Below are positions 41,281 through 50,470 of a stretch of 64,000 nucleotides of DNA, one piece after another. The notes under the pieces are model-generated. The model was not told where the DNA came from. It saw nothing but the letters and a program-made list of their open reading frames with translations, and did not search any database. Origin of the DNA: an uncultured Sphingomonadaceae bacterium (lineage in GTDB: Bacteria > Pseudomonadota > Alphaproteobacteria > Sphingomonadales > Sphingomonadaceae); NCBI GenBank assembly GCA_947493195.1, contig CANLQG010000004.1, positions 270,001 through 334,000 of the forward strand, written 5' to 3'. Both the position numbers and the translations under genes were made by a program. Every line of letters begins with the position of its first letter. Position 1 is the first letter of the stretch.

Positions 41281-42831
41281 ATGAGTGAAATCAGTATCAA
41301 TACGCAACCAGACAGGTCATCAATGCCCCAGTCCGAAACCGACATCTGCATCATAGGCGCGGGCATATCGGGCATTTCGATGGCTGCGCACATCGGCATG
41401 CTGTCCCCCGATCGCAGCTACACCATCCTGGAACGGCGCGATCAAATTGGCGGCACGTGGGACCTGTTCCGCTATCCCGGCGTGCGTTCGGATTCCGACA
41501 TGCACACGCTGGGCTTCAAATTCGAGCCGTGGCGGCACGAGGATGCGATCGCGGGCGGGCACGATATCCTGGAATATCTCAACCGCATCGCCGACGAACG
41601 CGGCATCCGCGAGAATATCCGCTTCGGGCAGGAGGTGCTGTCCGCCGACTGGGATTCCATGACAGCGCGCTGGACCATCACTTCGCGAGGGGCCGACGGC
41701 ACGCAGAGTGTGATCACCGCGCGCTGGCTTCATTTCGCCAGCGGCTACTACGATTACGACAATCCCCACGATGCGCAGATCCCCGATATCGGAAGCTTCG
41801 GTGGGCAGGTCATCCACCCGCAGTTCTGGCCGGACGAGGTCGACTACGCAGGCAAGAACGTGGTGGTGATCGGTTCTGGCGCGACGGCGGTGACACTGGT
41901 GCCGGCGATGGCCGACAAGGCCCGCAGCGTCACCATGCTCCAGCGCACGCCCACATGGATGGGCGCGGGGCCGCGACAGGATGCCTGGAACAAGCGATTC
42001 CTGCGCTGGTTTCCGGAGAAATTCGCCTACCGCCTCACGCGTTGGAAGAACATCGCCCTGCGCAGTTACATCTTCAGCCTCGCGCGCCGAAAGCCGCAGA
42101 GGCTGGCCGATAAATTGCGCGGGATGCTGAAGGACGAGCTGGGCCGGAATTACGATCCGAAGCATTTCGAGCCGCCCTACAACCCGTGGGAACAGCGCCT
42201 GTGCCTCGTGCCCGACAGCGACCTGTTCCACGCCATCAACGCTGGCAAGGCCGCGGTGGTTACAGACCATATTGCAGGCTTCGATGCCGAGGGCATCCAT
42301 CTGCAATCGGGCGAGTACGTGTCCGCCGACATTGTCGTTACCGCCACGGGTCTGCGGCTGGTGCTGGCAGGCAAGGTAGAAGTCTCCGTCGATGGTGAGC
42401 CGGTCGACTGGACCGGGCACTTCTTCTATCGCGGCGCCATGTTCTCGAACCTGCCGAACCTGTCCTTCGTGTTTGGCTACCTCAATGCCAGCTGGACCCT
42501 TCGCGCGGATTGCAATTCCCGCTACGCCTGCGAGGTGCTGAACGAGATGCAAAGGCGCCGTGCCGACGTGGCGGTGGCCGAGCTTGCGCCGGAGGATGAG
42601 CCCGAAGCTGTGGAACCCTGGGACTACAGTTCGGGGTATCTCAACCGCGCCCGCGGCCTGATGCCGAAGGTTGCAGCCGATCGACCCTGGACACTGAAGC
42701 ACAACTATCTTGAAGATCGCCGGGATTTCCGCCAGCGCCCGGTGGCCGACGGGGTCCTGCGCTTTCATCGGGCACCGGCCGCCTCTCAGGCGGATGAAAC
42801 TCCCGACCATGAAAAGGTCGCCGCCGAATGA
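41281..42831 (+). CDS. Flavin-containing Baeyer-Villiger-type monooxygenase
   Basis: 516 aa. Two dinucleotide-binding motifs are seen: GAGISG (about 27-32, FAD) with GGTW, and GSGATA (about 199-204, NADPH). Between them is the Baeyer-Villiger fingerprint F-x-G-x3-H-x3-W-P as FGGQVIHPQFWP (about 178-189). Such enzymes insert oxygen next to a carbonyl or oxidise heteroatoms; EthA-like enzymes are close in style. ATG 41323 (MPQSETD) is an alternative start with AGG upstream. It overlaps the next gene by four bases (ATGA). Substrate unknown. Confidence 0.87.
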   Translation: MSEISINTQPDRSSMPQSETDICIIGAGISGISMAAHIGMLSPDRSYTILERRDQIGGTWDLFRYPGVRSDSDMHTLGFKFEPWRHEDAIAGGHDILEYLNRIADERGIRENIRFGQEVLSADWDSMTARWTITSRGADGTQSVITARWLHFASGYYDYDNPHDAQIPDIGSFGGQVIHPQFWPDEVDYAGKNVVVIGSGATAVTLVPAMADKARSVTMLQRTPTWMGAGPRQDAWNKRFLRWFPEKFAYRLTRWKNIALRSYIFSLARRKPQRLADKLRGMLKDELGRNYDPKHFEPPYNPWEQRLCLVPDSDLFHAINAGKAAVVTDHIAGFDAEGIHLQSGEYVSADIVVTATGLRLVLAGKVEVSVDGEPVDWTGHFFYRGAMFSNLPNLSFVFGYLNASWTLRADCNSRYACEVLNEMQRRRADVAVAELAPEDEPEAVEPWDYSSGYLNRARGLMPKVAADRPWTLKHNYLEDRRDFRQRPVADGVLRFHRAPAASQADETPDHEKVAAE

Positions 42832-43595
42832 GCACTACTCAGAACAAGGTGTGGACCGCCGGTATGGTGGTGATCGGTGACGAAATCCTGTCGGGCCGCA
42901 CGGCCGACAAGAACATCGCCCAGGTCGCCAGCTGGCTGCAGGTGCAAGGGATTCGCCTGACCGAGGTGCGCGTGGTGTCGGACGACATGGGGGCAATCGG
43001 TGATGCGGTAAACGCCCTTCGCGCCGCTTACGATTATGTGTTCACTACCGGCGGCATTGGCCCCACACATGACGATATCACTGTCGATGCCGTGGCTGCG
43101 GCATTGGGTGTGCCAGTGGTGGTCCACCCCGAAGCTCGGGAGATGCTGGCTGCCTATTACGCCGCCAAACCCGGCGGGCTCACGGAAGCGCGGCTGCGCA
43201 TGGCAAGAGTGCCGGAAGGGTCCGACCTCATTCCCAACCGCATGTCGGGCGCGCCGGGCATCCGTCGCGGCAACCTGTTCCTGATGGCAGGCGTACCGCA
43301 CATCACCGCGCAAATGCTGGACGGATTGACCGGCCAGCTCGAAGGGGGCGCGCCGCTCCTTAGCGAAACGGTGGGCTGCTGGACTGCCGAAAGCGAAATC
43401 GCCCACATCCTTCGTGAAGTCGAAAAGGCTCACGAGGATTGCCAGATCGGGAGTTATCCGTTCTTCCGGGAAGGACGGGTCGGGGCGAACTTCGTGATCC
43501 GTTCCACCAGCCGTGATGTGCTGAACAGCGCGGTCGATACCCTCAGCGAAGCTTTGGCCGAGGAGGGTTACGACTTCACCCCCGGCGGGATCTGA
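42828..43595 (+). CDS. CinA-like molybdopterin-binding domain protein
   Basis: 255 aa. The N-terminal ~170 residues match the MoCF/MogA-type domain of CinA: VIGDEILSGRTADKN, VSDDMGAIGDAV, FTTGGIGPTHDD. The C-terminal deamidase domain of full CinA (about 160 more residues) is absent, so this is the short form found as stand-alone proteins in alphaproteobacteria. Function in nicotinamide or pyrophosphate metabolism is suggested for CinA; for the short form it is unclear. Co-translated with the monooxygenase. Confidence 0.85.
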   Translation: MSTTQNKVWTAGMVVIGDEILSGRTADKNIAQVASWLQVQGIRLTEVRVVSDDMGAIGDAVNALRAAYDYVFTTGGIGPTHDDITVDAVAAALGVPVVVHPEAREMLAAYYAAKPGGLTEARLRMARVPEGSDLIPNRMSGAPGIRRGNLFLMAGVPHITAQMLDGLTGQLEGGAPLLSETVGCWTAESEIAHILREVEKAHEDCQIGSYPFFREGRVGANFVIRSTSRDVLNSAVDTLSEALAEEGYDFTPGGI

Positions 43596-43597
43596 CC

Positions 43598-43834
43598 CTA
43601 GCGCGTACCGCGCTTTTCCTCGGCCCTGACAATCTCCTCGCGCACTTCGCGGGCACTTCGTTCGGAGCGCGCGTCCTCGGCCGGAGTTGTGCGTTTGGTC
43701 TGCACGTAGCCGTAGATCAGACCGGCCAGTAACAGCAGGGCGCCCGCACCCGCGGCGATGCGATTATCGACCCAGACAGACAGGCCGAAGATCACGGCCA
43801 GGGCAAGTACGATGGCGATGATTCTTCCAGACAT
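43598..43834 (-). CDS. Small membrane protein, unknown
   Basis: 78 aa with two hydrophobic helices (about 4-22 and 26-43) and a charged C-terminal tail rich in Arg/Glu (SERSAREVREEIVRAEEKR). AAGGAA six bases before ATG 43834 supports this start over the frame opening at 43858. It is similar in layout to the small protein at 45976. No function can be assigned. Confidence 0.65.
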   Translation of the reverse strand: MSGRIIAIVLALAVIFGLSVWVDNRIAAGAGALLLLAGLIYGYVQTKRTTPAEDARSERSAREVREEIVRAEEKRGTR

Positions 43835-43915
43835 CGAAAATTCCTTTCGGAAAATCAACGCAGCGTGCCGCTCAAGTTTCCGAAAAGGCTGACGCCCCCG
43901 CCGAAGGGATGACCG

Positions 43916-45895
43916 TCAGAACTCCACGTTCTTGATCATCTGCGGTACCAGCCTCCGCGATGCAAAAGTAGAGAGATGGTTGCTGTCGCGGTAGAGAAGA
44001 TGACCGCCTGCCATTAGCGGGCACTCGCTTTCGCACAGGAGCGCGGCCGTATCGATCAGCGTTACATCGGGACGCATTGCCAGCCTCTGCAGGATCGCGT
44101 CCACCGGCGCTTCGCGCTGGCGCACCGTGGTAAGCGGCCTTGGCTCGAACCGGGCCAGTCCGCCGAAACGGGATGCGAGGTAAAGCTGCGGCACATCGTG
44201 CGCCTGCTCGGGTATCCCGCCCACGATCACGACCTGGCGACCAGTGGCGGTGATGCTGTCGACCAGCTGGGTCAGGACCTCCTCTACCACCACCCCGGCC
44301 CGTTCTTGAGGGATAGCCTGTCCGCTTTCGGTCGACACCAGCGGATCGTGGGTGCCCGGCTCGGCTGGCCCGTTGACCTGCGTCATGTGACTGACCCAGC
44401 GCGAACTCAGGATAACGGTGCGGTAGGCATCGGGGCGCTGCGCCAGCAGGCGCAGGGCGGCAGCGTTCTGCACCGCGCAATCCAGGTCCTCTCCATGCCT
44501 TGAGCGGCGGTAACCCGGGATCGCCGGGCAGGCCGTGGTAACGGCCGCTGCGCCTGTCACTCCGCGCTCGCGAAGCAGCAGATCCAGACCGGGCAGCAGC
44601 GAAGCTGCATGGCTGTCTCCCCACAGCAGCACCTGTGGCATCTCGCCTGCCGCGCCGAAGCGGCAAGCGGTCCTTGTCGCGCGCCAGTTTGCCCTGCAGC
44701 GTTCCTCCAGCGCAGTTCGCGTGGTCGCCTGCTCTACCATTTCGCGCGCGTCCGGCGCGCGCGACCAGGCTCCGTCGCTGCGGATCACCAGGCTGGCGGT
44801 GGCCACGATGGCAATGGCCGCCGACGCGCTGCCAGCGAACATCGCGTTGCGGCCAAGCACGGCCTGCGCGCCTCTGCGGCGCAGCGGTGCCTCCACCAGC
44901 CGCGTGCTGGCCCATGCCAGCAGCGTCGATGCTGCAATGGCCAGCACCGTGGCGATCAATGGCGGTTCGAAGGCAGCGGTGAGATGCCGCGCCAGCACCA
45001 GCGCGGGCCAGTGCCACAAGTAGAGCGCATAGGAAATCAGTCCCACCCAGACCAGCGGTGGCAGCGAAAGGAGGCGCGTCGGGAAGGTGGCATGGCCACG
45101 CCCGGCCCATATCAGCGCAGCCGCGCCCAGCACCGGGGCAAGGGCGGCGACACCGGGGAATGGCGTCGATCCGTCGTAGGTCGCCACCGCATATATGATG
45201 GCGCACAGGCCCAGTCCCGCGAGGACCTCCGCCGCCCGGCGCGGCAGGGTGACACGCGCGCCGCCCAGCGCCAGCACCGCGCCCACGCCAAGCTCCCACG
45301 CCCGCGACTGGATCGCGTAGAAGGCGCCTGTGGGCGTTGCATCGACCATGCGCACGCTCCACGCGAAGGACGCGAGTGTTGCCGCCGCAGCTGCGGGCGC
45401 AAGCAGGCGGCGGTCGATACGCCAGGCCAGCCACAAGGCCAGCGGAACGGCGATGTAGAATTGCTCCTCCACCGCCAGCGACCAGGTGTGCAGCAGCGGC
45501 TGGAACTCGGCGGCGGGGGCAAAGTAGTCGCTGCCCTCGCTGCGAAAGTGCAGGTTCGACCAGAACAGGGCCGCCGGAATGGCGGAGCGCGCAAGGTCGA
45601 GATAAGCTGGCGGCGGCAGCAGGAACCAGCCGAGCGCGAAGCAGGCGGCGATCACCGCAAAAAGCGGAGGCAGGATGCGCCGAACGCGCCGCTCATAAAA
45701 GCCGGCGAGCGAGAACGTGCCCGCGCCCAGCTCGCGTGCCAGGATCCCGCAGATCAGGTAGCCGGAGATGACGAAGAAAACGTCGACCCCGACGAAACCG
45801 CCTGCAAAACCGGGCAGGCCCGCGTGGCACAGCACCACCACCAACACGGCCACGGCGCGCAAACCGTCTATGTCACGGCGATAATCCAGCGTCAT
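43916..45895 (-). CDS. Membrane O-acyltransferase with SGNH domain, OafA/YrhL type
   Basis: 659 aa. The N-terminal ~350 residues hold the ten or so membrane helices of acyltransferase family 3, with YRRDIDGLRAVAVLVVVLCH (the R-x10-H motif), FFVISGYLI and LLHTWSLAVEEQFY. The C-terminal ~250 residues form an extracytoplasmic SGNH domain with GDSHAAS (about 421-427) and the catalytic D-x2-H in RDSNHLS (about 641-647). This two-domain form O-acetylates surface polysaccharides or glycans. ATG 45895 is preferred over a GTG at 45904. No glycosyltransferase cluster is adjacent; target glycan unknown. Confidence 0.9.
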   Translation of the reverse strand: MTLDYRRDIDGLRAVAVLVVVLCHAGLPGFAGGFVGVDVFFVISGYLICGILARELGAGTFSLAGFYERRVRRILPPLFAVIAACFALGWFLLPPPAYLDLARSAIPAALFWSNLHFRSEGSDYFAPAAEFQPLLHTWSLAVEEQFYIAVPLALWLAWRIDRRLLAPAAAAATLASFAWSVRMVDATPTGAFYAIQSRAWELGVGAVLALGGARVTLPRRAAEVLAGLGLCAIIYAVATYDGSTPFPGVAALAPVLGAAALIWAGRGHATFPTRLLSLPPLVWVGLISYALYLWHWPALVLARHLTAAFEPPLIATVLAIAASTLLAWASTRLVEAPLRRRGAQAVLGRNAMFAGSASAAIAIVATASLVIRSDGAWSRAPDAREMVEQATTRTALEERCRANWRATRTACRFGAAGEMPQVLLWGDSHAASLLPGLDLLLRERGVTGAAAVTTACPAIPGYRRSRHGEDLDCAVQNAAALRLLAQRPDAYRTVILSSRWVSHMTQVNGPAEPGTHDPLVSTESGQAIPQERAGVVVEEVLTQLVDSITATGRQVVIVGGIPEQAHDVPQLYLASRFGGLARFEPRPLTTVRQREAPVDAILQRLAMRPDVTLIDTAALLCESECPLMAGGHLLYRDSNHLSTFASRRLVPQMIKNVEF

Positions 45896-45975
45896 CGCCG
45901 ACACCTATTCGGCAATGACAGGCCAAAGGCAAGCGAGGCTGCGAGCGCGGGCTGGGAGCCTGCGCTCCCCGCTCC

Positions 45976-46173
45976 CTATTCGGCAGCGTTCACGCCAGCG
46001 GGCCGCGCTACATCTCCACGCTCGGCATCGCGCCGGGCGACGACGAATGCGTAAATCAGCCCGACCATCAGGATAAGTCCGCTGCCGCCCGCGAATACCG
46101 CGGAATCGAGTGCGACGGCCACCACGATAAGCGCGATGGCAGCGATGAAAACGCCCAGTGTTACTTTCGACAT
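45976..46173 (-). CDS. Small membrane protein, unknown
   Basis: 65 aa with two hydrophobic helices (about 5-24 and 28-46) and a short Arg/Asp-rich tail. AGGGGA lies seven bases before the ATG, a good ribosome-binding site. Its tail pattern (VVARRDAERGD) resembles that of the protein at 43598. Unknown function. Confidence 0.65.
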   Translation of the reverse strand: MSKVTLGVFIAAIALIVVAVALDSAVFAGGSGLILMVGLIYAFVVARRDAERGDVARPAGVNAAE

Positions 46174-46265
46174 GATTTGGTCCCCTGATTAGGCGGGCCA
46201 TCGTAAAAACCCTGTGGCGCGCCTTTGGGAAAAGTTAACTACGCCAAAAGCCCTAACGAAACGCA

Positions 46266-46300
46266 AAGAGGCCGGAGAATTGCTTCTCCGGCCTCTTCGC
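46266..46300 (-). terminator. Terminator after rplA
   Basis: AAGAGGCCGGAGAA (46266-46279) and TTCTCCGGCCTCTT (46284-46297) form a perfect 14-bp stem with a four-base loop. Read on the minus strand it is followed by TGCGTTT, a moderate T run. It lies 32 bases after the rplA stop. Confidence 0.8.
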
Positions 46301-46328
46301 TATTGATCTGTCCGTCAGGAAAGCGGGG

Positions 46329-47021
46329 TCAGGCGCCTTCGACTTCCGAAAGGTCGATCTTCAGGCCCGGGCCCATGGTGCTGGTCAGCGAGACCTTGCG
46401 CACGTACTTGCCTTTCGCGCCGGTCGGCTTCGCCTTGATGATAGCCTGGGTCAGCGCCTCGAAGTTCTTCTTCAGGTCCGCATCGTCGAAGGAAAGCTTG
46501 CCGATGCCGGAGTGGATGATGCCCTGCTTTTCCACGCGGAATTCGACCTGGCCGCCCTTGGCGTCCTTCACGGCCTGTTCCACGTTCGGGGTGACAGTGC
46601 CCAGCTTCGGGTTCGGCATCAGGCCCTTGGGGCCGAGAACCTTACCGAGGCGACCGACGACGCCCATCATGTCCGGCGTGGCGATCACGCGGTCATAATC
46701 GAGGTTGCCGTTCTGCATGTCTTCCATCAGGTCTTCGGCACCGACCTTGTCGGCACCGGCAGCCAACGCCTTGTCGGCGTTGTCGCCGCGGGCGAACACG
46801 GCAACCTTCACGTCCTTGCCGGTGCCCGAGGGCAGCGACACCATGCCACGCACCATCTGGTCGGCGTGACGCGGATCGACGCCCAGGTTCATGGCGACTT
46901 CGACGGTCTCGTCGAACTTGGCCTTGTGTTCGCGCAGCGTGGCGAGGGCTTCATCGACGGTGTACAGCTTCTCGTTATCGAGCTGGCCCAGCGTCTTCTG
47001 CTTCTTGGTAAGCGTTGCCAT
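46329..47021 (-). CDS. rplA: 50S ribosomal protein L1
   Basis: 230 aa, standard length. L1 binds 23S rRNA at the stalk near the E site and represses its own operon. Signature segments are [49 protein letters not shown] and [19 protein letters not shown]. It starts four bases after rplK. The usual next genes rplJ and rplL are not found here; a terminator ends the unit. Confidence 0.98.
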   Translation of the reverse strand: MATLTKKQKTLGQLDNEKLYTVDEALATLREHKAKFDETVEVAMNLGVDPRHADQMVRGMVSLPSGTGKDVKVAVFARGDNADKALAAGADKVGAEDLMEDMQNGNLDYDRVIATPDMMGVVGRLGKVLGPKGLMPNPKLGTVTPNVEQAVKDAKGGQVEFRVEKQGIIHSGIGKLSFDDADLKKNFEALTQAIIKAKPTGAKGKYVRKVSLTSTMGPGLKIDLSEVEGA

Positions 47022-47025
47022 TATC

Positions 47026-47457
47026 TTAGCCCTCCACCACTTCGATGCCCATGGAACGGGCGGAACCGGCGATGATCTTTACTGCCTGATCGACGTCGTT
47101 GGCGTTCAGGTCGGCCATCTTCTGCTCGGCGATCTCGGCCAGCTGGCTGGTCTTGATCGAACCGATGATGTTCTTGCCCGGCTCCTTCGAACCCGACTTG
47201 ATCTTCATTGCCTTCTTGATGAGGAAGCTGGCGGGCGGGCTCTTGGTGACGAAGGTGAACGAACGGTCGGCATAGACCGTGATCTTCGTCGGGATCGGAG
47301 CGCCCTTTTCCAGGTCCTGCGTGGCGGCGTTGAAGGCCTTGCAGAATTCCATGATGTTCACGCCGCGCTGACCCAGCGCGGGGCCGATCGGCGGGGACGG
47401 GTTGGCGGCGCCGGCGGGCACCTGAAGGTTGATGTAACCTTCGATCTTCTTGGCCAT
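47026..47457 (-). CDS. rplK: 50S ribosomal protein L11
   Basis: 143 aa, standard. [43 protein letters not shown] is the hallmark N-terminus and [23 protein letters not shown] the C-terminus; L11 forms the GTPase-associated centre with 23S rRNA. Normally it follows nusG directly; here 47458-49370 contains two opposite-strand genes in between. Confidence 0.98.
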   Translation of the reverse strand: MAKKIEGYINLQVPAGAANPSPPIGPALGQRGVNIMEFCKAFNAATQDLEKGAPIPTKITVYADRSFTFVTKSPPASFLIKKAMKIKSGSKEPGKNIIGSIKTSQLAEIAEQKMADLNANDVDQAVKIIAGSARSMGIEVVEG

Positions 47458-47914
47458 GATGGCCTCCTTTTCTCACTGTTGCCCCGGCGGTTCAGGCCAG
47501 GGCTCATGTTAAGCGGTTCGACGCCGATGATGATGACCGGCTCCCGCGCGGGTTTCCGAGCTGTAAGCTGGGAAGGCGCGCACATAGCGAATGTGGTGCC
47601 AGATGCAAGCGTTTTGCCCTGTCCGCCGTAGCCATCGTGGAACGCCGAAGGCACCCCCTGGAAAAACCGCAGCGGCCCGGGTTTCTTCCTTATGACAGGC
47701 ACATACGGCTAATTCACCTGTTGGAATTGTCACCTTCCGGTGCTGGCGCGGTGTTCCGGTGTGCGGGAGGGTAATGCAAAAGCTTGTCGGCATGGCCCTG
47801 CGATGGGGAAAGGCGGGGCGATGGGGAAAGGCGGGTAATGTAGGAAAGTACGCACAGGTCACTTGCGCCCGGCGATTCCCGGCTCCAGAACCCGCCGGTA
47901 CACAGGGGATCGCA
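47458..47914. other. Gene-free interval between rplK and CPBP genes
   Basis: 457 bases with no supportable gene. It must hold the minus-strand rplK promoter and leader (L1 repressor site expected but not identified by eye), an isolated TGTCACCTTCCGG element at 47728, and a perfect tandem repeat at 47800-47835. The open frame from 47759 that leads into the CPBP gene crosses this repeat and lacks a ribosome-binding site. Confidence 0.6.
47800..47835. repeat. Perfect 18-bp tandem duplication
   Basis: GCGATGGGGAAAGGCGGG occurs twice head to tail with no mismatch. Being exact, it looks recent, and could vary in copy number between strains. It lies upstream of the CPBP protease gene. Confidence 0.85.
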
Positions 47915-48745
47915 TTGACCAACCAGGCACCTGCACAAGCCACGGCCGCGCACACCGCATCGGTTCCGATTACATCGCACCTGAAGGCGGCCATCGGCTG
48001 GCCGCTGTTCATCGCCCAGTTCATCACGGTGGCGCTGGCCTATCTGATCGCCAGCATCCCGCCCACCCTGCCCGCGCTGATCGAGGCGATCATGACCGCG
48101 GTGGAAAATCCGGGCGCGGAGCCGGCAGAGCCCGTTCTCGGCTCGGCCCTCGTCGCCAGCACCGTGGTGGCCAGCGCCGTGGCGGGCATTCTGGTCGCGT
48201 GGCTGTGGCTGCGGCGCGAGGGTCGCTGGGCAGAGGCGATCCGGCTGGAAGCGCCTGCCAACTGGCGGTCCACCCTCGGCTGGGCCGCGCTGGGGCTTGG
48301 CGGCACGCTGGTGATCTTCACGCTAGGCGCCTGGCTCGCAGAAGCCATGGGCCTTGGCGCACCGGACCCCACGTTCATCCTGGAACTGGTGACCGAAAGC
48401 CCCGCCCTGCTGGCGCTGTGGATCGTGGCGGTCGCCTGGTTCGCCGCCGGTTTCGGCGAGGAAGTGCTTTATCGCGGGTTCCTGATGGACCGGCTGGAAC
48501 GGCTTTCCGGCCTGCGCGGTCGGCCATGGGCGGTGCTGGTGATCCAGGCGCTGCTATTCGGCCTGCCGCACGCCTATCAGGGCATGGGGGGCATGATGGT
48601 GACGGCCATGGTCGGCCTGTTCCTTGGCTGGATTCGCAACCGCTGCGGCGGCAACCTGTGGGCCGCGATCATTGCCCACGCGGCGGTGGACACGGTTTCG
48701 ATGAGCCTCGCCTATGCCGACAAGATTGGCTGGATGACGGGATAG
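47915..48745 (+). CDS. CPBP-family intramembrane metalloprotease
   Basis: 276 aa with about eight hydrophobic segments. The Abi/CPBP motifs are present: EEVLYRG (E-E-x3-R), FGLPHAYQG and HAAVDT. Members are membrane-embedded endopeptidases resembling Rce1. TTG at 47915 is chosen as start because AGGGG lies six bases upstream and the residues before it in the longer frame (from 47759) are low complexity and come from the repeat; the true start needs proof. It lies on the strand opposite to the surrounding ribosomal genes. Confidence 0.78.
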   Translation: MTNQAPAQATAAHTASVPITSHLKAAIGWPLFIAQFITVALAYLIASIPPTLPALIEAIMTAVENPGAEPAEPVLGSALVASTVVASAVAGILVAWLWLRREGRWAEAIRLEAPANWRSTLGWAALGLGGTLVIFTLGAWLAEAMGLGAPDPTFILELVTESPALLALWIVAVAWFAAGFGEEVLYRGFLMDRLERLSGLRGRPWAVLVIQALLFGLPHAYQGMGGMMVTAMVGLFLGWIRNRCGGNLWAAIIAHAAVDTVSMSLAYADKIGWMTG

Positions 48746-48905
48746 CGCTTGGCTAGCCTGATACCTCCAGGCCTTTATGCCAGTGGCCTGACGACTTACG
48801 ATCCCGGGAAGCCTTTCCATTCACGCCAGTGCCGCGTAACCCTCGTGCCGGGTCTTGTCAGGTCAGAACCTGGCGTTCTGGGCCTGCATGAATGGGGGAA
48901 TGATT

Positions 48906-49310
48906 ATGGCGGGCTCTGCAAAGGAACTGGTCGAGGGAATCTATGCCGCGTTCTCGGCCGGAGACATGGCGGCTTTTACAAATGCGCTGGCGCCGGATGT
49001 CGTCTGGAACGAGGCGGAGAACTATCCTTATGCGGACGGCAATCCCTATCGGGGTGCCCAGCAAATCATGGCAGGCGTATTCGGTCGGACGGCTGAAGAC
49101 TGGGACGGGTTTGCAGTCCAGATGAACGACATCGTCGACGGCGGCGACAGGGTGGTGGCAATGGGCCGCTACACCGCGACGCACAGGCAGACGGGGAACA
49201 GGCTGGACGTCCAGGCTGCCCATGTCTGGACTGTCGAGGACGGCAAGGTCGTTCGCTTCCAGCAATACATCGATACACTGGGGACAGCCCGCGCCATGGG
49301 GAATGGCTGA
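48906..49310 (+). CDS. SnoaL-like/NTF2-fold protein
   Basis: 134 aa in the SnoaL-like NTF2 fold: SAKELVEGIYAAFSAGDMAAF and DVVWNEAENYPYADGNPYRG, then WDGFAVQMNDIVDGGDRVVAMGRYTATHR and the C-terminal DGKVVRFQQYIDT. Such proteins include isomerases and hydrolases of small molecules, but no catalytic dyad can be named here. GGGGGA lies seven bases before ATG 48906. Located between nusG and the CPBP gene on the opposite strand to nusG. Confidence 0.75.
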   Translation: MAGSAKELVEGIYAAFSAGDMAAFTNALAPDVVWNEAENYPYADGNPYRGAQQIMAGVFGRTAEDWDGFAVQMNDIVDGGDRVVAMGRYTATHRQTGNRLDVQAAHVWTVEDGKVVRFQQYIDTLGTARAMGNG

Positions 49311-49370
49311 CAGTCCGAAAGCTTGCTGATGGGCAGCAGGCCGCAGCCCGCCGCCGGTCTTGCCTGAACC

Positions 49371-49910
49371 TTACTTGACCAGTTCGACCTGTTCGAAGTC
49401 CAGTTCCACCGGCGTCGCACGGCCGAAGATGGACACGCTGACCTTGACCTTGGCCTTGTCGAAATCCAGCTCTTCCACCACGCCGTTGAAGCTGGCGAAG
49501 GGGCCTTCCAGCACCTTGACCTGATCGCCGATTTCGTAATCGACGCTGATGTCCTTCTTGGGTGCGGACTTGGCTTCTTCCACGCCGCCGAAATAGCGCG
49601 CGGCTTCCTTTTCGGAGATCGGCTGCGGCTTGTTGTTGTTGCCGAGGAAGCCGGTCACCTTCGGGGTGTTCTTGACGAGGTGGTACACGTCGTCGGTCAT
49701 GTTCAGCTTGGCCAGCACGTAGCCGGGCATGAACTTGCGTTCGGTCTGCACCTTCTTGCCGCGCTTGATCTCGGTCACGGTTTCGGTGGGGACTTCCACT
49801 TCCTCCACACCTTCGGACAGGCCGAGGCGTTCTGCTTCGGAAAGGATCGCGTCGCGCACCTTGTTCTCGAAACCGGAATAGGCGTGGATGATATACCAGC
49901 GGGCAGCCAT
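49371..49910 (-). CDS. nusG: Transcription antitermination factor NusG
   Basis: 179 aa, standard. NGN domain [30 protein letters not shown] and KVTGFLG, and KOW domain [19 protein letters not shown] identify it. It couples RNA polymerase to Rho or ribosome. ATG 49910 begins the conserved domain; upstream residues of the longer frame are not conserved. It follows secE by 55 bases. Confidence 0.97.
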   Translation of the reverse strand: MAARWYIIHAYSGFENKVRDAILSEAERLGLSEGVEEVEVPTETVTEIKRGKKVQTERKFMPGYVLAKLNMTDDVYHLVKNTPKVTGFLGNNNKPQPISEKEAARYFGGVEEAKSAPKKDISVDYEIGDQVKVLEGPFASFNGVVEELDFDKAKVKVSVSIFGRATPVELDFEQVELVK

Positions 49911-49965
49911 GAAACTCTCTCTTCTAACCTGAACCTTGGAAGTCTTTACGTACGGCGGACGGCGA

Positions 49966-50196
49966 TCAGAGCAGCGCGAGAAGCTGCTGCACGACCCAGC
50001 CGAACACCGAATCGACGCCAAGGAAGAACAGCGACAGGATCACCACCAGGATGAACACGAAGATCGCGGTGCGCACCGTCTCTTCGCGCGTGGGCCACAC
50101 CACCTTGGACGTTTCCGCACGCACCTGGCGGATGAATTCACCGGGAGAGGGCTTCTTCCTCGGAGGCGTTGCGGCTTGTTTCGGTTCTTGGGCCAT
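49966..50196 (-). CDS. secE: Preprotein translocase subunit SecE
   Basis: 76 aa, single-helix alphaproteobacterial form: amphipathic SPGEFIRQVRAETSKVVWPTREET then one membrane helix (AIFVFILVVILSLFFLGVD). It stabilises SecY. It is followed by nusG in the usual order, but the tRNA-Trp expected just upstream is separated from it by the symporter gene. Confidence 0.95.
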   Translation of the reverse strand: MAQEPKQAATPPRKKPSPGEFIRQVRAETSKVVWPTREETVRTAIFVFILVVILSLFFLGVDSVFGWVVQQLLALL

Positions 50197-50470
50197 GGTC
50201 GGTCCGTCGCTTGCTGATTGAAACTCGTGTCGTCTCTTCCGGGTAGGGCTCCTCGCCGCCCCGGGCTGTATGTCCGGGAGGGGCTGGCGAAGTTTCCAAT
50301 GTCGGAAGACGAGGGGCTATTTAGGCGCGCAGCCGTGGCTTGGCAAGGCTTTGCAGGCGGCACTTTTCCGGCCGCCCGGTTACAAATGCAACGTGGGGGC
50401 TATGCAGGGCGGCAGAGCGCCGATAGCACTATGCGCTTATCCAAGGGACGCATGAGGGATTATAACAGGA

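Noticed and set aside
45976..46173. Phage-holin-like small membrane protein
   Set aside because: Two helices and a charged tail are not specific; no phage gene lies nearby.
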